From NCBI RefSeq assembly GCF_900109265.1, contig NZ_FNZM01000006.1:310001-374000 (forward strand): a stretch of DNA of 64,000 bases, written 5' to 3'. The position numbers and the translations under genes were made by a program. The notes beneath the pieces were generated by a model, which saw nothing but the letters and a program-made list of their open reading frames with translations, searched no databases and was not told the DNA's origin. This document shows, piece after piece, positions 24,459-31,860 of the stretch (positions within the stretch are counted from its first letter, which is position 1; each line of letters starts with the position of its first letter). The stretch is from Paraburkholderia tropica (GTDB lineage Bacteria; Pseudomonadota; Gammaproteobacteria; Burkholderiales; Burkholderiaceae).

Positions 24459-24902
24459 ATGGCGTTTGCTTTCGACATGAACGGCACCGGCGCGAGCGAA
24501 CAGACCGTGGCTGAAGTGAGCCTGCGCTCGGACGAGGAAATCGTCCGGCTGCGCCAGATCGTGCGCGATCAGGCGATCGCTCACGGCTTTTCGCTGATCG
24601 AACAGACCAAGTTCGTGACGGCGGCCAGCGAGCTCGCGCGCAACACGCTCCAGCACGGCGGCGGCGGCGACGCGCGCGTGGAAGTGCTGACGGCCGGCGT
24701 GCGCGTGGGCCTGCGGCTGACGTTCATGGACCGCGGCCCCGGCATCGCCGATATCGACCGCGCGCTGCAGGACGGCTTCACGAGCGGCAACGGCCTCGGC
24801 CTGGGACTTGGCGGCTCGCGCCGCCTGTGCGACGAATTCAAAATCGACTCGTCGCCCGGCAACGGCACGACCGTCACCATCACGAAATGGAAAGTACGCT
24901 AG
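24459..24902 (+). CDS. rsbT: RsbT-type switch kinase
   Basis: The 147-residue GHKL-ATPase/serine kinase has the N box ASELARNTLQHGGGG, G1 box MDRGPGIAD and G2 box GNGLGLGLGGSRRL. It phosphorylates RsbS and RsbR and, once free, activates a downstream partner (the RsbU phosphatase in Bacillus). No rsbU is present here; the next genes carry related ATPase domains and two-component kinases. Its last 16 bp overlap the next gene. Confidence 0.93.
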   Translation: MAFAFDMNGTGASEQTVAEVSLRSDEEIVRLRQIVRDQAIAHGFSLIEQTKFVTAASELARNTLQHGGGGDARVEVLTAGVRVGLRLTFMDRGPGIADIDRALQDGFTSGNGLGLGLGGSRRLCDEFKIDSSPGNGTTVTITKWKVR

Positions 24903-26089
24903 ACGGCGCCTCCGGCATGGCCGGAGGCACGCATCGCTCCTTTGAGATCGGCGACGCAAGCGGCGTGGCGTTCGCGCGCCGCGGCGCGGCTCAGGCCGCG
25001 CAACTCGCCGGCCTCGACGCCACGCGCGCCGGACGGCTCGCGATCGTGCTCACGGAAGCGGCCACCAATATCCTCAAGCACGCGGGTCACGGCGAACTGC
25101 TGGTGCGCGCGCTCGACAACGGCGTGGAGCTGATCGCGCTCGACAGCGGCCCCGGCATGAGCGACGTGCGCGCGGCGCTCGCCGACGGCCATTCGACCGC
25201 CGGCACGCCGGGCAACGGGCTCGGCGCCATCCAGCGGCTCTCGGACCAGTTCGCGCTGTGGTCGCAGCCGGGCCACGGCACCGTGCTGCGCGCGCTGGTG
25301 GCGCAAGGCGCGACGTGCGCCGCGCCGCTCTCCGGTCCCGAGATCGGCGGCGTGTGCGTGCCCTATCCGGGCGAGGAAGTCTGCGGCGACGGCTGGCGCG
25401 CGCAAGCCGACCAGCACGGTTTCACGGTCGCGGTCGCCGACGGCCTCGGTCACGGTGCCGAAGCGCACGTGGCCGCCACCGCCGCGCTCGACACGCTGCG
25501 CCGCCGCGCCGGCCTCGCGCCCGCCGCGCTGATGGCGCTCGCCGACGCCGCCCTGCGCCCGACGCGCGGCGCGGCGCTCGCGCTCGCGCGCTTCGACCTC
25601 GCGCGCTCGATGGTCAGTTTTTGCGGCACCGGCAATATTTCGGCGGCGGCATTCGGCAGCGACAAACCCGTCATGAGCGGCCCCGGCTCGCCGCGCGCAT
25701 CGGCCAATCCTGCCAGCGCGCCCAGCGCCGGGACGCGCGGCACGGAAACTGCTGTCATGGGCGCCGCCGCCGGATTCGCGAGCGCGGCGCGCGACAGCTA
25801 TCAGCTCGTCTCGCGCAACGGCATCGTCGGTCATACGATGCGCGGCACCCAGGAATTCGAGTTCGCATGGCGCGCGAGCGGCATGCTGATCCTGCATTCG
25901 GACGGCGTGGGCACGCGCTGGGATATGGCCGCGTGGCCGGGCCTCGCGCATCAGCCCGCCGTGGTGATCGCCGCCGTGCTTTATCGCGACTTCTCGCGCC
26001 GCAACGACGACGCCACCGTCGTCGTCGTCAAGGCGCAGCCGGGAGTACAGTTGAATCATGAACACGCCACTGTTGCGCATCCGGCTTGA
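24887..26089 (+). CDS. Fusion of an RsbT-like ATPase domain and an RsbX/SpoIIE-like PP2C phosphatase
   Basis: Residues 1-140 of 400 form a GHKL ATPase like RsbT/RsbW (N box TEAATNILKHAG, G1 ALDSGPGMSDV, G2 TPGNGLGAIQRLSDQF). Residues about 165-390 form a PP2C-type phosphatase with metal-binding Asp residues in VAVADGLGHGAEAHVAA, LHSDGVGTRWD and RRNDDATVVVV. A low-complexity stretch (SPRASANPASAPSAGT) interrupts the phosphatase domain. RsbX resets the stressosome by dephosphorylating RsbR/RsbS; this protein probably does so. The start at 24887 overlaps rsbT, and the end overlaps the next gene by 32 bp. Confidence 0.85.
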   Translation: MESTLDGASGMAGGTHRSFEIGDASGVAFARRGAAQAAQLAGLDATRAGRLAIVLTEAATNILKHAGHGELLVRALDNGVELIALDSGPGMSDVRAALADGHSTAGTPGNGLGAIQRLSDQFALWSQPGHGTVLRALVAQGATCAAPLSGPEIGGVCVPYPGEEVCGDGWRAQADQHGFTVAVADGLGHGAEAHVAATAALDTLRRRAGLAPAALMALADAALRPTRGAALALARFDLARSMVSFCGTGNISAAAFGSDKPVMSGPGSPRASANPASAPSAGTRGTETAVMGAAAGFASAARDSYQLVSRNGIVGHTMRGTQEFEFAWRASGMLILHSDGVGTRWDMAAWPGLAHQPAVVIAAVLYRDFSRRNDDATVVVVKAQPGVQLNHEHATVAHPA

Positions 26090-27518
26090 GGCCGCCCAGG
26101 ACGTCGTCGCCGCGCGCCGGCGCGCGCGCGAGCTTGCGGCCGGCTTCGGCTTTTCGCCGCTCGACCAGACGCGCATCGCGAGCGCCGTCTCGGAGATCGC
26201 GCGCAACGCCGTCGACTACGCAGGCGGCGGCGAGGCGCTGTTCGCCTTCGACAGCACGAGCACGCCGCAAGCCTTCGAGATCGTCGTGCGCGATCGCGGC
26301 GAAGGCGTGCGCGAAATCGAGTCCGTGCTCGACGGCACCTATCGCTCGCCCGGCGGCACGGGGCTCGGCATCGTCGGCAGCCGCCGCCTGATGGACCGCT
26401 TCGAAATCGACTCGACGTCGCGCGGCACGACCGTCACGATGGCGCGCTCCCTGCCGACCGAGCGTCCCGCGCTGCGCGGCGCCGAACTCGAACGCATCGT
26501 GCGCGGCGTGAGCGCGGGCGAACCGCAGGCGCTGCAATCCGATTCGCTAGAAGAAATGCGTCAGCAGAACCGCGAACTCGTCGCCACGCTCGACGAACTG
26601 CGCGAGCGCCAGGACGAACTCGCGCGTCTCACGCAGGAACTCGAAGCGACCAATCGCGGCGTCGTCGCGCTCTATGCCGAACTCGACGAGCGCGCCGAAG
26701 AACTGCGCCGCGCCGACATGATGAAAACGCGCTTTCTCTCCAACATGAGCCACGAACTGCGCACGCCGCTCAGCTCGATCCGCGCGCTCGCCAACCTGCT
26801 GCTGAACCGGCTCGACGGCGATCTGAGCGAGGAACAGGATCGCCAGGTCAAGCTGATTCTTTCGTCGGCGGAAACGCTTGGCGAGACCGTCGACGACCTG
26901 CTCGACCTCGCCAAGATCGAAGCGGGCAAGACCGTGGTGTCGCCCGCCTGGTTCGATCCCGCCGATCTGTTCGGCGCGCTGCGCACCATGCTCATGCCGC
27001 TTCTCACCACGCCGCTCGTCTCGCTCGAATTCGCGTCCACGGCGCAGCTGCCGCGCCTTTACACCGACGAGCCGAAGCTCACGCAGATCCTGCGCAACTT
27101 CGTGTCAAACGCACTCAAGTACACCGAACGCGGCCAGATCCGCGTGGGCGGACAGCTCGAAGCGGACGGCGAGCGCATGACGTTTTTCGTCGCCGATACC
27201 GGCATCGGCATCGCGCCCGAGCATCATCAGATCGTCTTCGAGGAATTCGGCCAGGTGGAGAACCGCCTGCAGCAACGCGTCAAGGGCACGGGCCTCGGCC
27301 TGCCGCTGTGCCGCAAGCTCGCCGCGCTGCTCGGCGGCGAAGTGGGCGTGGAAAGCGAACCGGGCGTCGGCTCGACGTTTTATGTGAGCGTGCCGGTGCA
27401 GCTCGATACCGGCGAAGCGGCACACGACGGCGCACCGTCCGCTCCGACCGAAGCTCAAAGCGAAGCTCAAAGCGAAGCGCCCGCCGAGCGCGCCACCTCC
27501 GGAGACGGCGCATCATGA
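26058..27518 (+). CDS. Histidine kinase with an N-terminal RsbT-like ATPase domain
   Basis: The 486-residue, soluble-looking kinase has no membrane segment. Residues 1-135 form an RsbT-like ATPase domain (SEIARNAVDYAGGG, VRDRGEGVRE, GGTGLGIVGSRRLMDRF). A coiled coil (about 165-222) leads to HisKA with the phospho-His in FLSNMSHELRTPLSS, then a second, kinase-type HATPase (NFVSNALKYTERG, VADTGIGIAPE, GTGLGLPLCRKLAALLGG). A Glu/Ala/Ser tail follows. The N-terminal domain presumably docks on the stressosome proteins. It overlaps the next gene by ATGA, so coupled translation with the hybrid protein is likely. Confidence 0.88.
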   Translation: MNTPLLRIRLEAAQDVVAARRRARELAAGFGFSPLDQTRIASAVSEIARNAVDYAGGGEALFAFDSTSTPQAFEIVVRDRGEGVREIESVLDGTYRSPGGTGLGIVGSRRLMDRFEIDSTSRGTTVTMARSLPTERPALRGAELERIVRGVSAGEPQALQSDSLEEMRQQNRELVATLDELRERQDELARLTQELEATNRGVVALYAELDERAEELRRADMMKTRFLSNMSHELRTPLSSIRALANLLLNRLDGDLSEEQDRQVKLILSSAETLGETVDDLLDLAKIEAGKTVVSPAWFDPADLFGALRTMLMPLLTTPLVSLEFASTAQLPRLYTDEPKLTQILRNFVSNALKYTERGQIRVGGQLEADGERMTFFVADTGIGIAPEHHQIVFEEFGQVENRLQQRVKGTGLGLPLCRKLAALLGGEVGVESEPGVGSTFYVSVPVQLDTGEAAHDGAPSAPTEAQSEAQSEAPAERATSGDGAS

Positions 27519-29038
27519 CGCCCGCCGCCACCTTGATCCTCAACGTCGACGACAACGAAGGCGCGCGCTACGTGAAATCGCGCGTGCTGCGCCACGTGGG
27601 TTTCGACGTGATCGAAGCCGCCACCGGCCAGGCCGCGCTCGACGCCGTGCGCGAGCACGAACCCGCGCTCGTGCTGCTCGACGTGAAGCTGCCCGACATC
27701 AGCGGCATTGAAGTCTGCCGCCTGATCAAGAGCGATCCGCTCACGAACTCCACGCTCGTGCTGCAAACTTCGGCGGCGGCCGTGCAGGCGCGCGACAAGA
27801 TTCGCGCGCTCGACGGTGGCGCCGACAGCTATCTGACCGAGCCGGTCGAGCCCGCCGAACTGGTCGCGAACGTGCGCGCGCTGTTGCGCCTGTACGCCGC
27901 CGAAAAGGCGCTGCGCGACGCCGACCGCCGCAAGGACCGCTTCCTCGCCACGCTCGCGCACGAACTGCGCAACCCGCTCGCGCCGATCCGCAACGCCATC
28001 GAACTGCTCGATCCGCGTCACGGCGCGAGCGACACCGGACGCGCCGACGCGCGTCTGATCGCGAGCCGTCAGGTCGAGCATCTGGGCCGTCTCGTCGACG
28101 ACCTGCTCGACGTCTCGCGCATTTCGCACGGCAAGATCGCCTTGCAGATGAGCACGCTCGACCTGCGCCAGATCGTGGAAATCGCGGTGGAAACGAGCCG
28201 CCCGTTCCTCGATTCGAAGCAGCAGCGGCTCAGCGTCGAGATGACGCCGGGGCCGATTCATATCGTCGGCGACGGCATCCGCGTGGCGCAGATCATCAGC
28301 AATCTGCTGTCGAATTCCGCGAAATACACGGCCGAGGGCGGCGAGATCGGCCTGCGGCTCGACGCGGGCGCGCGCGACGTGGCGATCCGCGTACGCGACA
28401 ATGGCATCGGCATCGCTCCCGACGAACTCCCTTATGTCTTCGAACTCTTCATGCAATCACGCGAAGCACTCAAACGCGCCGACGGCGGCCTCGGCATCGG
28501 TCTCGCGCTCGTGCGCGAACTGGCGGAACTGCACGGCGGCTCGGTCGCCGCACATTCCCAGGGCGTCGGCCACGGCTCCGAATTCGAAGTGCGCCTGCCC
28601 TTGAGCGTCGCGCCCGACGCCGCACCGCCGGTCGCCATCGCCCCTGCTTCGGATACCGAAACGACGACTTCGAAGCGCCGCGTGCTGATCGCCGACGACA
28701 ACGTCGATTCCGCCACCTCGCTGCTGATGCTGCTCGAACTCGAAGGCCACGATGTGCGCGTCGCGCATGACGGGCCGACCGCGCTCGCGATCGCGCAAAG
28801 CTTCCTGCCGCACGTGGCGATTCTCGACATCGGCTTGCCCGGCATGGACGGCCACGCGCTCGCCAAGGCGCTGCGCGCGCAGCCCGCGACGGCGCACGCG
28901 CAACTGATCGCGCTGACCGGCTACGGCCAGGAACGCGACCGCCAGGCGACCACCGAAGCCGGTTTCGACCGCCACCTCGTCAAGCCCGCGCCGTTCGACG
29001 AGATCCTGCGCGAGATCGAGGGCAGCAAGGCGCCTTGA
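27515..29038 (+). CDS. Hybrid two-component protein (REC-HisKA-HATPase-REC)
   Basis: The 507-residue cytoplasmic protein has REC1 at 1-125 (acidic Asp12/13, phospho-acceptor Asp56 in LVLLDVKLPD), HisKA with the phospho-His in LATLAHELRNPLAPIRNA, HATPase (NLLSNSAKYTAEGG, VRDNGIGIAPDE, GGLGIGLALVRELAEL), and REC2 at about 385-505 (LIADDNVDSATS, phospho-Asp in VAILDIGLPGMDGH). It probably receives phosphate on REC1 from the preceding kinase. There is no DNA-binding, GGDEF or other effector domain, so the final output lies elsewhere in the genome. Confidence 0.9.
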   Translation: MTPAATLILNVDDNEGARYVKSRVLRHVGFDVIEAATGQAALDAVREHEPALVLLDVKLPDISGIEVCRLIKSDPLTNSTLVLQTSAAAVQARDKIRALDGGADSYLTEPVEPAELVANVRALLRLYAAEKALRDADRRKDRFLATLAHELRNPLAPIRNAIELLDPRHGASDTGRADARLIASRQVEHLGRLVDDLLDVSRISHGKIALQMSTLDLRQIVEIAVETSRPFLDSKQQRLSVEMTPGPIHIVGDGIRVAQIISNLLSNSAKYTAEGGEIGLRLDAGARDVAIRVRDNGIGIAPDELPYVFELFMQSREALKRADGGLGIGLALVRELAELHGGSVAAHSQGVGHGSEFEVRLPLSVAPDAAPPVAIAPASDTETTTSKRRVLIADDNVDSATSLLMLLELEGHDVRVAHDGPTALAIAQSFLPHVAILDIGLPGMDGHALAKALRAQPATAHAQLIALTGYGQERDRQATTEAGFDRHLVKPAPFDEILREIEGSKAP

Positions 29039-29131
29039 CGGCGCAGCCCGCGCGCCCTTTCACCCTCAAGACGCCGTTCAAAGTTGCCGTTAACCGGATG
29101 AGCTTTCAACCATCCCACACCGGAGCAACGT

Positions 29132-29872
29132 TTGAACGGCAAAACGCGCGTCCTCACTGCCTTCCCCCCGCTGCGCCGCATGGCCTCGCTCGGCGCGCTC
29201 GTGCCATTCGTGCCGCTCGCAGGCGTCCTGCTGCTCAGCGGCTGCTTCACCGACACGCGCGTCGCCGCGACGCCCGCCCGGCCCGTCGCCGTCGTCGCGC
29301 CGCCGCCGCCGGTCGTGGCAGCCGCGCCGGTCTACGTGCCGGAGCCGCACGACGCCTACGTGTCGGTCGTGGCCGACCGCGACGTGGTGTACACCGGCGG
29401 CGCGACCTATATCTGGTTCGTCGGCTCCGACGGCCATCGTCATCGACACTATTACGGACGCGGCGATCTGCGCGGCGAGGTCATTCACCGCCGCGCGGAA
29501 CTGCGCAACGTGATGGCGCATCACGACGGCCATCTGCCGATGCAGAACGCGTTCGTGCCGCCACCGCCGCCGCACGGCGAACCGCCCGCGCATCGCGTGC
29601 ACGTGGAAATGACGCCGCATGGCCGTCCGATGGCGCGTCAGGCGGCGTATCAGCCGCGCCCGCCCGCGCATGCGCCGGCGCCTCAGCACGCCGGGCATCG
29701 GCCGACTGCGCCCAATGTGTCCGCAGCGCAAAATCGCAACGCGTCGCATCACGCTCCGGCGCAAAACCGTCAGGCCGGTAATGACCACGGCCACGACCAC
29801 GGCCACCGTCCGCAGAACGGACGACCGGGCAACCCGCCGCCGATGGCGTCGACGCAACGTCCCGCCGCCTGA
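29132..29872 (+). CDS. Putative lipoprotein, His/Pro-rich
   Basis: This protein of up to 246 residues has a lipoprotein signal ending in a lipobox (GVLLLSGC), followed by a Pro/Val/Ala-rich linker, a compact segment (DAYVSVVADRDVVYTGGATY) and a His/Pro/Asn-rich low-complexity tail (for example NDHGHDHGHRPQNG). The TTG at 29132 has GGAG at good spacing and gives a basic N-region; an ATG at 29180 is the alternative start. The tail may bind metal ions, which is inference from composition only. An intrinsic terminator follows, making it the likely end of the stressosome transcript or a separate unit. Confidence 0.7.
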   Translation: MNGKTRVLTAFPPLRRMASLGALVPFVPLAGVLLLSGCFTDTRVAATPARPVAVVAPPPPVVAAAPVYVPEPHDAYVSVVADRDVVYTGGATYIWFVGSDGHRHRHYYGRGDLRGEVIHRRAELRNVMAHHDGHLPMQNAFVPPPPPHGEPPAHRVHVEMTPHGRPMARQAAYQPRPPAHAPAPQHAGHRPTAPNVSAAQNRNASHHAPAQNRQAGNDHGHDHGHRPQNGRPGNPPPMASTQRPAA

Positions 29873-29905
29873 TCGTCCGCTGATCGGCCTGCACCGCTGC
29901 ACATA

Positions 29906-29943
29906 AAAACGCCGGCGCGCTCACTGCGCGTCGGCGTTTTTTT
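29906..29943 (+). terminator. Intrinsic terminator
   Basis: The stem AACGCCGGCGCGC pairs with GCGCGTCGGCGTT (one mismatch), with a short loop and a following T-run. It ends the lipoprotein gene. Confidence 0.85.
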
Positions 29944-30043
29944 ATCGGCCATTTAGTTGGAATTCCTGATCGATTCGCCAGGCAACGCTTTGATCCGATG
30001 AATTGCCCTATCAGCACAAGGGGAATAACCGGTCCCCACGATA

Positions 30044-30064
30044 TATATCACGTTGCGATATAAT
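30044..30064. promoter_or_regulatory. Operator 1 and -10 box of the HPP-CBS gene
   Basis: The palindrome TATATC-ACGTTGC-GATATA (arms 30044-30049 and 30057-30062) overlaps a perfect -10 box TATAAT at 30059-30064. Its 17-bp core differs from the palindrome before the MarR gene (31390-31406) by only two symmetric C/T changes. This suggests control by that MarR protein. No good -35 is seen. Confidence 0.65.
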
Positions 30065-30120
30065 CGCCGACTTCTGAAAGCCTGCGTCCGGCCGGACGCC
30101 CGTTCCGCCCCTCGATCGCC

Positions 30121-31335
30121 ATGACGACCGTGTTCCGCTACAGATTGCTCCGCTGGCTGGCGCGCTTCGCGCCCAACCCCAACACGCTGCGCTGGCGCGA
30201 GCGCCTGCGCTCGGGCGTCGGCGCGCTGATCGGCATCGGCTTCACGGGCGCGCTGTCGCATCATCTGCTCGGCAACGCATCGAGCATTCCGTATCTGATC
30301 GCGCCGATGGGCGCCTCCGCCGTGCTGCTGTTCGGCGTGCCCGCCAGCCCGCTCGCGCAGCCGTGGTCGATCATCGGCGGCAATCTCGTGTCGGCCACGG
30401 TGGGCGTGACGGCCGCGCTGCTGATCCCCGATCCGGTGATGGCGGCCGCCGTGGCCGTCGGCGTGGCGATCTGCGCGATGTTCACGCTGCGCTGCGTGCA
30501 TCCGCCTTCGGGCGCGGTCGCGCTCACGGCCGTGCTCGGCGGCCCCGCCGTGCGCGCGCTCGGCTACGAATTCGTGTTCGAACCGGTCGCGCTGCAATCG
30601 GTCATGCTGCTCGCCGCCGCGCTCGTCTATCACGCCGCCACCGGCCACCGCTATCCGCACGCCGCGCCCGCCGCAAAACCGGCGCAGCCCGCCGCGGGCG
30701 ATGCGGGCGATGCGGGCACCGCGCCGCCCGTGTCCGCTGCCGGCGGCGTCGCGGGCAAGATCTCGCGCGCCGATCTCGAAGCCGTGCTGCGCGAGCGTAA
30801 CGAACTGCTCGACATCGACACCGACGATCTCGAAGCGCTGCTGCGCGAAACCGAAATCCGCGCCTACGCCCGCAGCTTCGGCGAACTCACGTGCGCCGAC
30901 GTCATGTCGCGCAACGTGGTGAGCATCACGCCCTCAACGACCGTCGAAGCCGCGCGCACGCTGCTCAAACAGCACGACGTCAAGGCGCTGCCCGTGATCG
31001 ATGCGCAGCAGCACGTGAAGGGCATCGTCACGCGCGCCGACCTCGCCGACGACGGCGCCGAACTGCATCCGCTGCGCGTGCTGCTCTACGCGATCCTGCC
31101 CACGCTGCGCCCGCACGCGAACAGCCTCGAAGTCGCCATGCTGATGTCGACGCACGTGCGCACCGTGGCGGCGACCACGCCGATCGTCGAGCTGCTCGGC
31201 CTGTTCGCGGGGCGCGGACACCATCACGTCCCCGTGGTCGACGCCCAGCGAAGGCTCGTCGGCATCGTCACGCAGGCCGACCTGATTTCCGGTCTGCATC
31301 GCCAGGCCAGTCCGCTGCAACCAGAAAGCGCCTGA
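30121..31335 (+). CDS. HPP family membrane protein with two CBS domains
   Basis: Residues about 28-180 of 404 carry four to five membrane helices with the family-naming motif in FTLRCVHPPSGAVALTAVLG. HPP proteins include a cyanobacterial/chloroplast nitrite transporter; the substrate here is unknown. After a linker, two CBS domains (about 255-330 and 335-400; VMSRNVVSITPSTTVEAA and GRGHHHVPVVDAQRRLVG) suggest gating by adenine nucleotides. A MarR operator overlaps its -10. A MarR gene and a CBS-bearing ClC channel follow on the same strand. Confidence 0.87.
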   Translation: MTTVFRYRLLRWLARFAPNPNTLRWRERLRSGVGALIGIGFTGALSHHLLGNASSIPYLIAPMGASAVLLFGVPASPLAQPWSIIGGNLVSATVGVTAALLIPDPVMAAAVAVGVAICAMFTLRCVHPPSGAVALTAVLGGPAVRALGYEFVFEPVALQSVMLLAAALVYHAATGHRYPHAAPAAKPAQPAAGDAGDAGTAPPVSAAGGVAGKISRADLEAVLRERNELLDIDTDDLEALLRETEIRAYARSFGELTCADVMSRNVVSITPSTTVEAARTLLKQHDVKALPVIDAQQHVKGIVTRADLADDGAELHPLRVLLYAILPTLRPHANSLEVAMLMSTHVRTVAATTPIVELLGLFAGRGHHHVPVVDAQRRLVGIVTQADLISGLHRQASPLQPESA

Positions 31336-31389
31336 CCCCGCGATACGGATGCACGCGAGGCCTTGTTTTATGGCCTCGTTCGATCATAA

Positions 31390-31409
31390 ATATCATGTTG
31401 TGATATATT
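31390..31409. promoter_or_regulatory. Operator 2 and -10 box of the MarR-ClC operon
   Basis: The palindrome ATATCA-TGTTG-TGATAT (31390-31406) overlaps a TATATT -10 (31404-31409) and lies 33 bp before the MarR start. It is almost the same sequence as operator 1 upstream of the HPP gene, suggesting one regulator for both promoters. Confidence 0.65.
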
Positions 31410-31441
31410 CGCACCACGCAACGTCATCACACGGATACCCG

Positions 31442-31855
31442 ATGAAGCACCGCACCCGCGACCTGGCCAAAACCGATTTCGAACAGCTCTCCGAGTTCCG
31501 CTACCAGATGCGGCGCTTCGAGCGCTTCTCGGAACAAGCGGCGCAAAACGAGGGCATCACGCCGCTGCAATATCTGTTGCTGCTGCATATCAAGGGCTAT
31601 CCGGGCCGCGAATGGGCGACCATCGGCGAGCTGGCCGAACGTTTGCAGGCGCAGCATCACGGCGCGGTGGCGCTGGTGTCGCGCTGCGAGGCGATCGAGC
31701 TGGTCGAGCGGCGCGTGAGCGAGCGCGATCGCCGTCAGGTGGAAGTCCATCTGCTGCCCGCGGGCGAGGCGCTGCTCGCGCGCCTCGCCGAACTCCATCG
31801 CGCCGAGCTGCGTACGCTCGACGGCCGGTTCACCATTCCGCAAATCGATCTCTGA
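31442..31855 (+). CDS. MarR-family transcriptional regulator
   Basis: The 137-residue winged-helix protein has the recognition region ATIGELAERLQAQHHGAVAL and the wing VERRVSERDRRQVEVHLLPA. The start at 31442 is used because the 17-bp palindrome lies just upstream; a longer frame to 31349 would run through that operator. Autoregulation and control of the HPP gene are inferred from the shared operator. The stop is 5 bp before the ClC start, so the two genes are an operon. Confidence 0.88.
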   Translation: MKHRTRDLAKTDFEQLSEFRYQMRRFERFSEQAAQNEGITPLQYLLLLHIKGYPGREWATIGELAERLQAQHHGAVALVSRCEAIELVERRVSERDRRQVEVHLLPAGEALLARLAELHRAELRTLDGRFTIPQIDL

Positions 31856-31860
31856 CGACC

